Of a stretch of DNA of 64,000 nucleotides, positions 42,539 through 50,187 are shown in pieces. Position 1 is the stretch's first letter. The number at the start of each line of letters is the position of its first letter. The notes under the pieces were generated by a model, which saw only the letters and a list, made by a program, of their open reading frames with translations, did no database searches and was not told where the DNA came from. Origin of the DNA: Methylotuvimicrobium sp018830325 (GTDB lineage: Bacteria; Pseudomonadota; Gammaproteobacteria; Methylococcales; Methylomonadaceae); the NCBI RefSeq assembly GCF_044788715.1, contig NZ_CP173170.1:1054001-1118000 (forward strand). The letters are read 5' to 3'. The position numbers and the translations under genes were made by a program.

Positions 42539-43938
42539 GATGGCTCCTGTAAGGCTTCCAGGATCAATGACAAATCCAGATTGGCCTCGACCCGGTCGGC
42601 AAAGCCTTGAATTTGGGCATTGCGGTATCCGGCGTAGTAATAACCCCGATAATCGGTATGTAGGGCTTTGAAATAATCGGTTCGAAATGCGTCGTTGTCG
42701 AATATGCCATGCACATGCGTGCCGGCGACAGCGCCATGCCGATAAAACAGCGGGTATTGAGTCATGCGCCCGCAATGAATTTCATAGCCATTCAACGCCG
42801 GATAGTCGAACAGATCATAGCTTCCTCGCCGGACGATCTTGGGGTGTTGATAAAGCACCTCATCATCGATATAACCGAATCCGGATTCGCTGCCGGGCAG
42901 GTCATGCTCGATAGCCTCCGGGTCATTCAGCATTCGGCACAGCATCTGGTAACCGCCGCAAATACCGAACACCGCTTTGTCGAAACGCTCGATTTCGGCG
43001 AACAAGCCTTGTTCCTTCAGCCATCTCAAATCGCGCAGTACGGTTTTGCTGCCCGGCAACAGCACCATATCGAAGCCGCTCAAGGGGCGGTAGGCTTGAA
43101 TCAATTCGACATGCAGCTCTTCGTCGGCCATTAACACGTCCAGATCGTTATAATTGCTCAAACCCGGATAGGCGATCGCAGCAATGCGAATCTTGACGTC
43201 GTTCAGGCGTTGCCGGTAATTATTGAGCGATTGCGAATCTTCCATGTCGATATTGAGCGGCTCGAACGGCAATATGCCGAGCACCGGTACACCGAAGCGC
43301 TCTTTAATGATCGTTTCGCCGTCGTCGAAAAAACGCCGGTCGCCACGGAATTTGTTGATGACGACGCCGATCAAGTTTTCGCGCATGATCGGATGCATCA
43401 ATTCCAGCGTGCCGTAAATCGACGCGAAGACGCCGCCGCGTTCGATGTCGGCGACTAGAATGTTTTTCGTGCGAAAGGTATTGGCGACAAAGCTGTTCGA
43501 TAGGTCTTTATGCAATAGATTGAGTTCGACCGGAGAACCCGCGCCTTCGGCGATGACTAAGTCATGGGTCTGCCGGAGCGTCGTGAAGGCTTGTTCGACC
43601 TGTAACTTAAGGCCGCCTATCGAATCGTAATAGTCCGCGATAGTTTGATTTTGATGAACCAAGCCGTTGACGATCACTTGCACCGAACCGTTGCCGTGCG
43701 ATTTCAGCAGCACCGGATTGAATAAATGATTCGGTTCGACCCGCGCGGCTTCGGCTTGCAGGCATTGAGCGCGGGAGATTTCGCGGCCGTCCGGGGTCAC
43801 CGCCGAATTGTTCGAGACGTTTTGCGCCTTGAACGGCGCGACGCTGAGTCCCTGGTCTGCAAAAATCCGGCATAAGGCCATCGCTATCGTGGTTTTGCCG
43901 GCGTCCGAGCTGGTGCCGAATATCGCTAAAGGTTTCAT
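42535..43938 (-). CDS. cobQ: cobyric acid synthase CobQ
   Basis: A 467-residue glutamine amidotransferase that amidates the b, d, e and g side chains of adenosylcobyrinate diamide. The N-terminal ATP-binding domain begins MKPLAIFGTSSDAGKTTIAMAL with AQNVSNNSAVT. The C-terminal class I amidotransferase has catalytic Cys in FGICGGYQML and His in GTHVHGIFDNDAF. Overlaps of 4 bases with cobC upstream and cobU downstream show tight coupling. No corrin-ring gene is nearby. Confidence 0.95.
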   Translation of the reverse strand: MKPLAIFGTSSDAGKTTIAMALCRIFADQGLSVAPFKAQNVSNNSAVTPDGREISRAQCLQAEAARVEPNHLFNPVLLKSHGNGSVQVIVNGLVHQNQTIADYYDSIGGLKLQVEQAFTTLRQTHDLVIAEGAGSPVELNLLHKDLSNSFVANTFRTKNILVADIERGGVFASIYGTLELMHPIMRENLIGVVINKFRGDRRFFDDGETIIKERFGVPVLGILPFEPLNIDMEDSQSLNNYRQRLNDVKIRIAAIAYPGLSNYNDLDVLMADEELHVELIQAYRPLSGFDMVLLPGSKTVLRDLRWLKEQGLFAEIERFDKAVFGICGGYQMLCRMLNDPEAIEHDLPGSESGFGYIDDEVLYQHPKIVRRGSYDLFDYPALNGYEIHCGRMTQYPLFYRHGAVAGTHVHGIFDNDAFRTDYFKALHTDYRGYYYAGYRNAQIQGFADRVEANLDLSLILEALQEPS

Positions 43939-44498
43939 AGATTGAGATAGTGAATGTAGGTGTATTGATGGCTGTATTGAAATTTATGCAAAGAGCCATG
44001 ATCGACGCGGAATTGAAAGGCGGCGGCGGGCGACAGCTTCAAGATATGAGCCAGCAGGGCGCGAATTACGCCGGCATGGGTCACGACGACGGCTTGCGAA
44101 AGGCCAGTCTCGATGAGTTCCTGCCAAAAACTGCCGGCACGGCGGCATAAACCGGTAAAGCTTTCTCCGTTCGGCGGCGGGACGTCGACGAAATTTTGTG
44201 TCCAATGGTTTAGGACTTTTGCGTCGATTTCATCGAAAAACACGCCTTCCCAATCGCCGAAATCCAGCTCCAAGAGCCGTTCGTCGGTGACGACCTCATC
44301 GGATAGAGAATCGGCCAATTGTTTGCAACGGCTCAGTGCGCTGCTATAAAACCGGCAATCTTCGGACAGTTCAGGCAATTTTTGCCGAAGCGCTTCGGTC
44401 TCCTGGGCAAAGCTGTCCGCCAGGGCAATGTCGGATCGTCCGTAACACAAGCCTTGTGCGGCAGCGGTTTGGGTATGGCGAATCAAATATATGTCCAT
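43935..44498 (-). CDS. cobC: alpha-ribazole phosphatase CobC (histidine phosphatase family)
   Basis: A 187-residue phosphoglycerate mutase-like phosphatase that removes the phosphate from alpha-ribazole 5'-phosphate or adenosylcobalamin 5'-phosphate. The catalytic RHT lies in MDIYLIRHTQT. LELDFGDWEG and VVVTHAGVIRALLAH carry the second His and the acid Glu. ATG 44498 is preceded by a single base and then the end of a family-1 repeat (44500), so no normal ribosome binding site exists. Longer upstream frames are repeat-derived. Confidence 0.92.
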   Translation of the reverse strand: MDIYLIRHTQTAAAQGLCYGRSDIALADSFAQETEALRQKLPELSEDCRFYSSALSRCKQLADSLSDEVVTDERLLELDFGDWEGVFFDEIDAKVLNHWTQNFVDVPPPNGESFTGLCRRAGSFWQELIETGLSQAVVVTHAGVIRALLAHILKLSPAAAFQFRVDHGSLHKFQYSHQYTYIHYLNL

Positions 44499-44499
44499 A

Positions 44500-44679
44500 G
44501 GATTTCGTAATAAATAATGTCCAGGAGCTATGAGCGCTGTTGAGGGTTCGGTAACTCGCTTGACAGGACGCCGTAAATACGTCCGTGTAGGCTTGACGGC
44601 GGCTTTCCTTGCCGCCGACACCTGCCAATCGAGTTACCGAACCCTCCGTAAAATAGGGAAGTTATTTACGACCAAATCC
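44500..44679. repeat. family-1 palindromic element, copy E (cobS-cobC gap)
   Basis: Exactly 180 bases with ends GGATTTCGTAATAAATAATG and ACGACCAAATCC, an imperfect inverted pair. Its right end encodes the last residues (Ile-Trp-Ser) and the TAA stop of cobS on the minus strand. Its left end stops one base before the cobC start codon. The whole gap between the two genes is this element. Confidence 0.9.
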
Positions 44680-45412
44680 ATAGCCCGCCGAGGAAAAGAT
44701 AAAAAACGGTTTCGGTAATTTGTTGGCTAGCCCCCAAGCAATCGCCGGTATAGCCGCCGATATGGCGATGAAAATAGCGGCCGAGCCCTAGCGTAATCAG
44801 CGCCATCGGTATCAGCGCCGTGAGTGCTGAAGGCGGTAGAAGCAGAAGAGGCAGTATTGCCGGTATGCCGGCCAGTAGTAAGGTTTTCGCATCGGGCTTG
44901 AATACCGCGCCGGATGACTTGCTAGGTTGCGTACGGGCGTAATCGTAGCGGAACATCAAATACAACGGAAACCAGCGGCTGAGACTATGTCCCGCCAACA
45001 AGGCGATAGGAACCTCATTCATCGGTAAACCGGCCAAAAGCCTGAATTTTAACAGCAACAGCAACAATAAGCCGAGCACACCATAGACGCCGATCTGCGA
45101 GTCTTTCATTATGTCCAGAATGCGCTGTTTGTCATAGCCGCCGCCGAAACCGTCGCAGACATCGGCAAAACCGTCTTCGTGAAAAGCCCCGGTAAGCAAG
45201 ATGCCGGCGATCAAGGCGATAACGACCGCAATGTCTTGCGGCCAGACTTGCAAAGCGATCCAGAAAACCGATGCGGAAAACCCGCCGACCAACCAGCCGA
45301 TCAACGGTAGATAAGTACAGGCAAAGGACAAGCGTTGATAATCAAGTTTGGCCGGGCAGGGCAGCCGAGTATAAAAGCCGACGGCCAGAAGAAAATCGTG
45401 TAATGAAGGCAT
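44666..45412 (-). CDS. cobS: adenosylcobinamide-GDP ribazoletransferase (cobalamin synthase) CobS
   Basis: A 248-residue polytopic membrane enzyme joining adenosylcobinamide-GDP to alpha-ribazole, the last assembly step. Motifs: AVGFYTRLPCP, LTGAFHEDGFADVCDGFGGGYDKQRILDIMKDSQIGVYG with the acidic metal site, and a C-terminal GGYTGDCLGASQQITETVFYL. It ends GGLWIWS, where the last three residues and the stop come from the family-1 repeat. The protein end may therefore differ by a few residues from its relatives. Confidence 0.94.
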   Translation of the reverse strand: MPSLHDFLLAVGFYTRLPCPAKLDYQRLSFACTYLPLIGWLVGGFSASVFWIALQVWPQDIAVVIALIAGILLTGAFHEDGFADVCDGFGGGYDKQRILDIMKDSQIGVYGVLGLLLLLLLKFRLLAGLPMNEVPIALLAGHSLSRWFPLYLMFRYDYARTQPSKSSGAVFKPDAKTLLLAGIPAILPLLLLPPSALTALIPMALITLGLGRYFHRHIGGYTGDCLGASQQITETVFYLFLGGLWIWS

Positions 45413-45499
45413 GGAAAGTTTTGCTTGAATTAGGCGGGATGTGTCCTTGGCATGTCTAATTCTACTCCCTTTTGATCGAAAAACCGTCTAAGAAAAAAA

Positions 45500-45566
45500 G
45501 GTATGGGATGTGTCTATCGAGGACCCTGAATACTAAGAAAGTTTTCAAACTGGGAGTTGCTGCAAT
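45500..45566. repeat. partial family-8 repeat after cobT
   Basis: GGTATGGGATGTGTCT and CAAACTGGGAGTTGCTGCAA match parts of the 32709-32796 unit. It abuts the cobT stop codon (45568-45570). Confidence 0.65.
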
Positions 45567-45567
45567 T

Positions 45568-46605
45568 TCAACCCCCATCCACGCCCGCTTCGGCAAAGCT
45601 GGCCATTTCGTTCAGCATCGCAACCGCCGAGGCTATCAAGGGATAGGCCAGTGCCGCGCCCGAGCCTTCGCCTAGGCGTAATTCAAGATCAAGCAAGGCT
45701 TGCGCGCCAAAGTGATCGAGCAGCGCTTGATGGCCTTGTTCGTCCGAGACATGGCTGAATACGCAATAATCCAAGACCTCGGGATGGCATTTTGCCGCGG
45801 CCAATAATGCACAGCCGGCGATAAAGCCGTCGACGACGATCAACATACCCCGTTCGGCGGCTTTCAGATAAGCGCCGGTCATCATCGCGATTTCAAAACC
45901 GCCGAAGATGGCTAATACCTGTAATGGGTCATGTATGTTTGGATGTTGTGCCAAGGCTTGATTCAATACCGACAATTTATGGCCGAGTTGCGCTTCATTC
46001 AATCCCGTCCCGCGTCCGACGCATTGCGCCAGCGGCAAGCCGGTCAAGCAATGCATCAACAGCGAGGCGGACGAGGTATTGCCGATGCCCATTTCGCCGA
46101 AGCCGATACAATTGCATCCGGTCCGGTGGCGTTCCTGTACGATGTCGGCGCCGGCCTGTATGGCTTGGGTGCATTCGCTCTCGGTCATTGCCGGCGCATC
46201 TAAAAAATTACGCGTGCCTTTGCCGATTTTGGCATCGATTAATTTAGAGTGGGGGCTGAGTTTGGCATTGACGCCGGCATCGACGATCCACAGGTCGAGG
46301 CCGTTGTGCTTGGCGAAAACGCTGATGGCGGCCCCGCCTGCCAAGAAATTAGCGACCATTTGCGCCGTGACGCTTTGCGGATAGGCGCTGACTCCGTTTG
46401 CTGCGATGCCGTGATCGCCGGCAAAAATCACGATAGCCGGGTTAATCAGCGTTGGCGATAGCGTGTTCTGTATCAAACCGATGCGTAGCGCCAGTGCTTC
46501 CAAACGGCCCAGCGACCCCAGGGGCTTGGTCTTTTGGTCGATTTTGGCTTGCAGCGCGTCGGTGAGCTCGGAGTCTACCGGCTTGATCAAAAAGTGAGTT
46601 TGCAT
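45568..46605 (-). CDS. cobT: nicotinate-nucleotide:DMB phosphoribosyltransferase CobT
   Basis: A 345-residue enzyme that activates 5,6-dimethylbenzimidazole to alpha-ribazole phosphate. Motifs: QAKIDQKTKPLGSLGRLE, IFAGDHGIAANGVSAYPQSVTAQMV, FGEMGIGNTSSAS, and C-terminal LRLGEGSGAALAYPL with the catalytic Glu. It overlaps bluB, which makes its base substrate, by 19 bases, so the two are coupled. Confidence 0.96.
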   Translation of the reverse strand: MQTHFLIKPVDSELTDALQAKIDQKTKPLGSLGRLEALALRIGLIQNTLSPTLINPAIVIFAGDHGIAANGVSAYPQSVTAQMVANFLAGGAAISVFAKHNGLDLWIVDAGVNAKLSPHSKLIDAKIGKGTRNFLDAPAMTESECTQAIQAGADIVQERHRTGCNCIGFGEMGIGNTSSASLLMHCLTGLPLAQCVGRGTGLNEAQLGHKLSVLNQALAQHPNIHDPLQVLAIFGGFEIAMMTGAYLKAAERGMLIVVDGFIAGCALLAAAKCHPEVLDYCVFSHVSDEQGHQALLDHFGAQALLDLELRLGEGSGAALAYPLIASAVAMLNEMASFAEAGVDGG

Positions 46606-47249
46606 GGCTTGTTCCAGGCGTTTTCAAATAAACAATCGTTCAATTCCAAGCGCGATGCCCACTGTTCTTGTTGCAATAGCGGCTCGTCATAAAAGTGCTC
46701 GACATGGCCCAGACATAAAATCGCGAACGGTTGGCTGTCATCGGGCATCGTCAATAATTGCTTCAGCGCTTCCGGCTCGAACATCGATACCCAGCCCAAA
46801 CCCAGCCCTTCGGCCCGGGCGGCCAGCCACATATTCTGGATTGCGCAAGATAACGAGGCCAAGTCCATTTCCGGTAGGGTGCGCCGGCCGAAGATATGCT
46901 CTTCTCGTCGGTCGCTCAACGAGGCGATGAGGATTTCGGCGCATTCCAGGATGCCTTCGACCTTGATGCGCATGAATTCGTCTTCGCGCTCCTCTAAGGC
47001 GCGGGCGGTTTGCAGGCGCTCCAGCTCGACCAGATCGTGTATGGCTTCGCGTAAATCCGGGCGGGTAATGCGTATGAAACGCCACGGCTGCATGAAGCCG
47101 ACGCTCGGGGCATGGTGCGCCGCCGCGATGATGCGCGCCAGCCTATCGGGCTCGACCGGGTCGGGCAAAAAATGGCGCATATCGCGGCGCTCGTAAATGG
47201 CGCGGTAAATGGCGGCACGTTCGGCGTCGGAATAGCGATGATCAGGCAT
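46587..47249 (-). CDS. bluB: 5,6-dimethylbenzimidazole synthase BluB
   Basis: A 220-residue nitroreductase-fold enzyme that cleaves FMNH2 with oxygen to give 5,6-dimethylbenzimidazole. Motifs: YERRDMRHFLPDPV, AAHHAPSVGFMQPWRFI, GLGLGWVSMFEPEAL and CLGHVEHF. Its presence implies aerobic, autonomous lower-ligand supply. It overlaps cobT on one side and the ThrB-like gene by 8 bases on the other. Confidence 0.95.
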   Translation of the reverse strand: MPDHRYSDAERAAIYRAIYERRDMRHFLPDPVEPDRLARIIAAAHHAPSVGFMQPWRFIRITRPDLREAIHDLVELERLQTARALEEREDEFMRIKVEGILECAEILIASLSDRREEHIFGRRTLPEMDLASLSCAIQNMWLAARAEGLGLGWVSMFEPEALKQLLTMPDDSQPFAILCLGHVEHFYDEPLLQQEQWASRLELNDCLFENAWNKPCKLTF

Positions 47250-48171
47250 GGGCGGCGTTTCGGTGTTGTACGAGCAGGTCTTTAAAAACGAACGGGTCTT
47301 TGGGTTGGCTCAGGGCGGCCGAGCGATTGCTGTAGCGGTGTACGAGGCGCGACAGCCAAAAACGCAATGCGGCGGCTCTGAGCATGCGGTTGCAATGCTG
47401 ATGTTCGATTGCCGATAAAGGCCTTAGGGTTTCATAGCCTGAGAGCAGCGCGGTTAATTTTTGCGTATTGAAAATACCGTCGTCGCAGCACCAGTCGTTC
47501 GCGCTGACCGCGATATCGCGTAGCCAGTGGTCGCTGCAGGCGCTGTAGAAATCGAGTATGCCGCTGATTTGTCCGTCGGCGAATAAGGCATTATCCCGAA
47601 ATAAGTCGCCGTGAATCACGCCGGCGGGCAGGGTCTGTTGTTCGTGCTTCGCCTGAAATTGCAGTTCGCCCAGAATCAATTCGCGGTCGTCGGCGGACAG
47701 TTGACTCTCGACTTGCTCGAACAAGGCTTTGATCGACAAAACGTCATGATGGCTTGTGATCGGAAAGGAATAATCACGCGTGTCGAGATGCAGCCTAGCC
47801 AGTTCTGAGCCGATTTGCCGGCATTGATCGGGTGTGGGCGAAACGATGGATCGGCCGGCCAAGCGTTTACAGACCAGTGCCGGCTTGCCGTTGAGGTTTC
47901 GCAATAGCCGGTTTTGTTGGTCGGCCTGCGGATTCGGATACAGCGGGTTACGTGTCCCTAAGCGTTGCATCAGTTCGATCACCGGGGTCAGTTCCTCGTC
48001 ATTCTGAGCTTCGAACAAGGTCAAGACATAGTTGCCTTGCGTGGTCACGACCGCATAATGACTGTTTGCGATACCTTCGGGAATGCCAGCAGAATCGACT
48101 ACCTGGCCGAGATCGTAAGCGCCGAAAAAGGCGTCCAGTTGTGCGAATGTGACTGAGGTATAAACGGACAT
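47242..48171 (-). CDS. thrB: ThrB-type homoserine kinase (possible threonine kinase for B12)
   Basis: A 309-residue kinase of the aminoglycoside-phosphotransferase-fold homoserine kinase family (type II ThrB). Start MSVYTSVTFAQLDAFFGAYDLG; catalytic loop GVIHGDLFRDNALF; metal motif GILDFYSAC. Homoserine kinase serves threonine synthesis. Yet this gene sits inside the cob operon, 7 bases after cbiB and overlapping bluB. CobD, two genes upstream, needs L-threonine O-3-phosphate, so the kinase may phosphorylate threonine as well or instead. I start at ATG 48171; 57 more bases are open upstream. Family clear, substrate open. Confidence 0.85.
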   Translation of the reverse strand: MSVYTSVTFAQLDAFFGAYDLGQVVDSAGIPEGIANSHYAVVTTQGNYVLTLFEAQNDEELTPVIELMQRLGTRNPLYPNPQADQQNRLLRNLNGKPALVCKRLAGRSIVSPTPDQCRQIGSELARLHLDTRDYSFPITSHHDVLSIKALFEQVESQLSADDRELILGELQFQAKHEQQTLPAGVIHGDLFRDNALFADGQISGILDFYSACSDHWLRDIAVSANDWCCDDGIFNTQKLTALLSGYETLRPLSAIEHQHCNRMLRAAALRFWLSRLVHRYSNRSAALSQPKDPFVFKDLLVQHRNAAHA

Positions 48172-48178
48172 CGGTTGA

Positions 48179-49072
48179 TCAAGACAGCAAGAAACCAACG
48201 GCCAATAGGCCGAGGATCGTGAAATCAATGGGTGTTTTCATGGACAATGCTTTCGATAGCGTGGTTTTAGTGACCGGCACGATGGCATCGCCCAGCGCCG
48301 GTTTGGTTTTTAGTCGGCCATGGTACATCGCATCGCCGCCCAATGCCACGCCCAAGGCACCCGCCATCGCGGCAATCGGCCGGCCGGCATTGGGGCTTTC
48401 CAGTTTATCGGCGTCCCGCCATAAGCATTGTAAAGCCCGTTTTTTATCGGCCGACACTAAAATAATCAATAAGGCCGTCAAACGGGCCGGAATAAAGTTG
48501 GCGAGATCGTCGAGTTTGGCGGCGATTCGGCCGAAATGAAGATAGCGGTCGGTTTTATAGGCGATCATCGAATCTAAAGTATTGACGGCTTTGTAAACGG
48601 CCAAGCCCGGTAGGCCGAATAAGACCAGATAAAACAGCGGTGCGATGACGCCGTCGCTGAGGTTTTCGGCCCAAGTTTCAATCGCCGCCTTATAGACCTC
48701 GCTATCGCTCATCGTTTCGGTATCGCGGCTCACCAGGTAACGCAAGGCTTGCCGAGGCTGCCGTGCGGTCAAGAGTTCCGATACGCTGGCATGCAGCATG
48801 TGCATCGCCAGGCCCGTCGATGCGATGACGGCCAAAACGGGTAGGGCGAGCCAATAGGGTAAAGCTTGGCAGGCGTAAACGATCGAGAGGCTTACGATCA
48901 GGGTCAAGGTAAATAGACTGGCGACCAATATCGTGCCCGATAGAATAGTGTCGCGGTAATAACGCCGTTCATACCCTTCGATAAAGCGGCCCATCAGCAC
49001 GACCGGGTGGGTCGTGCGGAATTCGCCGAAACGCAGGTCGATCAAATAGGCCAGCGCCGCCAATTCAAACAT
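48179..49072 (-). CDS. cbiB: adenosylcobinamide-phosphate synthase CbiB
   Basis: A 297-residue membrane enzyme attaching aminopropanol phosphate to adenosylcobyric acid. Motifs: LIDLRFGEFRTTHPVVLMGR, YLVSRDTETMSDSEVYKAAIETWAENLSDGVIAPLFYL (in two overlapping parts), DRYLHFGRIAAKLDDLANFIPARLT and GRPIAAMAGALGVALGG. ATG 49072 overlaps the cobD end by 8 bases; a longer start lies inside cobD. It may be named cobD in pseudomonad nomenclature. Confidence 0.94.
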   Translation of the reverse strand: MFELAALAYLIDLRFGEFRTTHPVVLMGRFIEGYERRYYRDTILSGTILVASLFTLTLIVSLSIVYACQALPYWLALPVLAVIASTGLAMHMLHASVSELLTARQPRQALRYLVSRDTETMSDSEVYKAAIETWAENLSDGVIAPLFYLVLFGLPGLAVYKAVNTLDSMIAYKTDRYLHFGRIAAKLDDLANFIPARLTALLIILVSADKKRALQCLWRDADKLESPNAGRPIAAMAGALGVALGGDAMYHGRLKTKPALGDAIVPVTKTTLSKALSMKTPIDFTILGLLAVGFLLS

Positions 49073-50084
49073 GTTGCAAACACTCGGCAAGCCGGGCGAT
49101 CGATTCGGCATCTTTAACCGCGAAGCGCACATGGCGTTTATCCAGGCCTTCGAAATTGTCGCACACGCGAATCAAGATTCGCGCCTTTTCCAGGTGACGC
49201 TGCAAGGCTTGGCCGTCGATTTTCGCCAAACGGGCGAGGATAAAATTGGCTTGACTCGGATACACCCGGTCGAACAGGTTGGAACCCTCCAGTACTTGTC
49301 TCAATGATTCGCGAAGCCGTGTCGTTTGCCTGCGCGTGTTGTCGGCGAAGGTATCGTTAGAAAGGGCTTGTTGCATGTAGGCAATATCGAAACTCGACAG
49401 TTTCCACGCCGGTTCGAGTTGTTTCAGTTTTGTGATTGCCGTTCTCTCGGCGGCGACGAAACCGATGCGGACGCCGGCGCTGCCGTAAAATTTACTCAAG
49501 GACTTGATCAGATAAAGGTTCGGAATTTGCCCTATCCTATCGCTGATACTTGCCGTGGAAGCGGTAGGGCAGAAGTCCAAAAAAGACTCGTCGATTAGGA
49601 TCGTGCATCGAGCGGCTTGCCATTGGGTCAGTAAATCGTGCAGGTCGTAAAGCGTGCCGTCGGGCGTGGCCGGGTTGACGAAAATGACGGTGCTGTAGGG
49701 CGGAATTTCCGTCTGTTCAAAACGACCGAAACGGTCGATGCAGTGAATTCGGCAACCTAATTGCCGAGCGATGCGCGCATATTCGACGTACATCGGCGTA
49801 TAGAGTACAACTTCCTCGGGATGGAGCCTGCGTAATAACGCAAAAATCGCCGCGCTCGCGCCGTTGAAGGGTTCCAGGTCGGCAGGATCCGGCAACGGGT
49901 AGCGATGACGAAGCACCTCTTTCAAGGCGCTGTAATCCGGATCGGCGTAAGGCGACGGGTCGAATTGCAAGGTGCGCCAGTCGATGGCCTGAACGGGATT
50001 GATGTTGGCTGAAAAGTCCAAGACCTGATCCGACCGGCAGCCGATGCGTTCGGCAAAACTGTAAATATTACCGCCGTGTTTCAT
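49065..50084 (-). CDS. cobD: L-threonine-O-3-phosphate decarboxylase CobD
   Basis: A 339-residue PLP enzyme of the histidinol-phosphate aminotransferase fold that makes (R)-1-aminopropan-2-ol O-2-phosphate. Start MKHGGNIYSFAERIG with LDFSANINPV; aspartate motif LIDESFLDFCP; PLP Lys in YLIKSLSKFYGSAGVRIGF. First gene of the cob operon on this strand. I see no B12 riboswitch in the 100 bases upstream. Confidence 0.93.
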   Translation of the reverse strand: MKHGGNIYSFAERIGCRSDQVLDFSANINPVQAIDWRTLQFDPSPYADPDYSALKEVLRHRYPLPDPADLEPFNGASAAIFALLRRLHPEEVVLYTPMYVEYARIARQLGCRIHCIDRFGRFEQTEIPPYSTVIFVNPATPDGTLYDLHDLLTQWQAARCTILIDESFLDFCPTASTASISDRIGQIPNLYLIKSLSKFYGSAGVRIGFVAAERTAITKLKQLEPAWKLSSFDIAYMQQALSNDTFADNTRRQTTRLRESLRQVLEGSNLFDRVYPSQANFILARLAKIDGQALQRHLEKARILIRVCDNFEGLDKRHVRFAVKDAESIARLAECLQHV

Positions 50085-50187
50085 TCAGCAATGCGAGTTG
50101 TACGAAGTCAAAAGCCGGTTATTTTAAACCAAACAGGGCGTCGGGGGTGAGAATATCGGCGGGAATCCCGCCGTCGCAGCAGCCCAA

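Noticed and set aside
42539..42775. N-terminal extension of CobU by 79 residues
   Set aside because: The extra codons lie inside cobQ and do not resemble CobU. ATG 42538 starts exactly at the P-loop domain and overlaps the cobQ stop in the usual ATGA manner.
50085..50187. Search for a second cobalamin riboswitch before cobD
   Set aside because: No B12 box or CCGCAACGG-like strand is present here or upstream of the BT1-like gene; only btuB has one.
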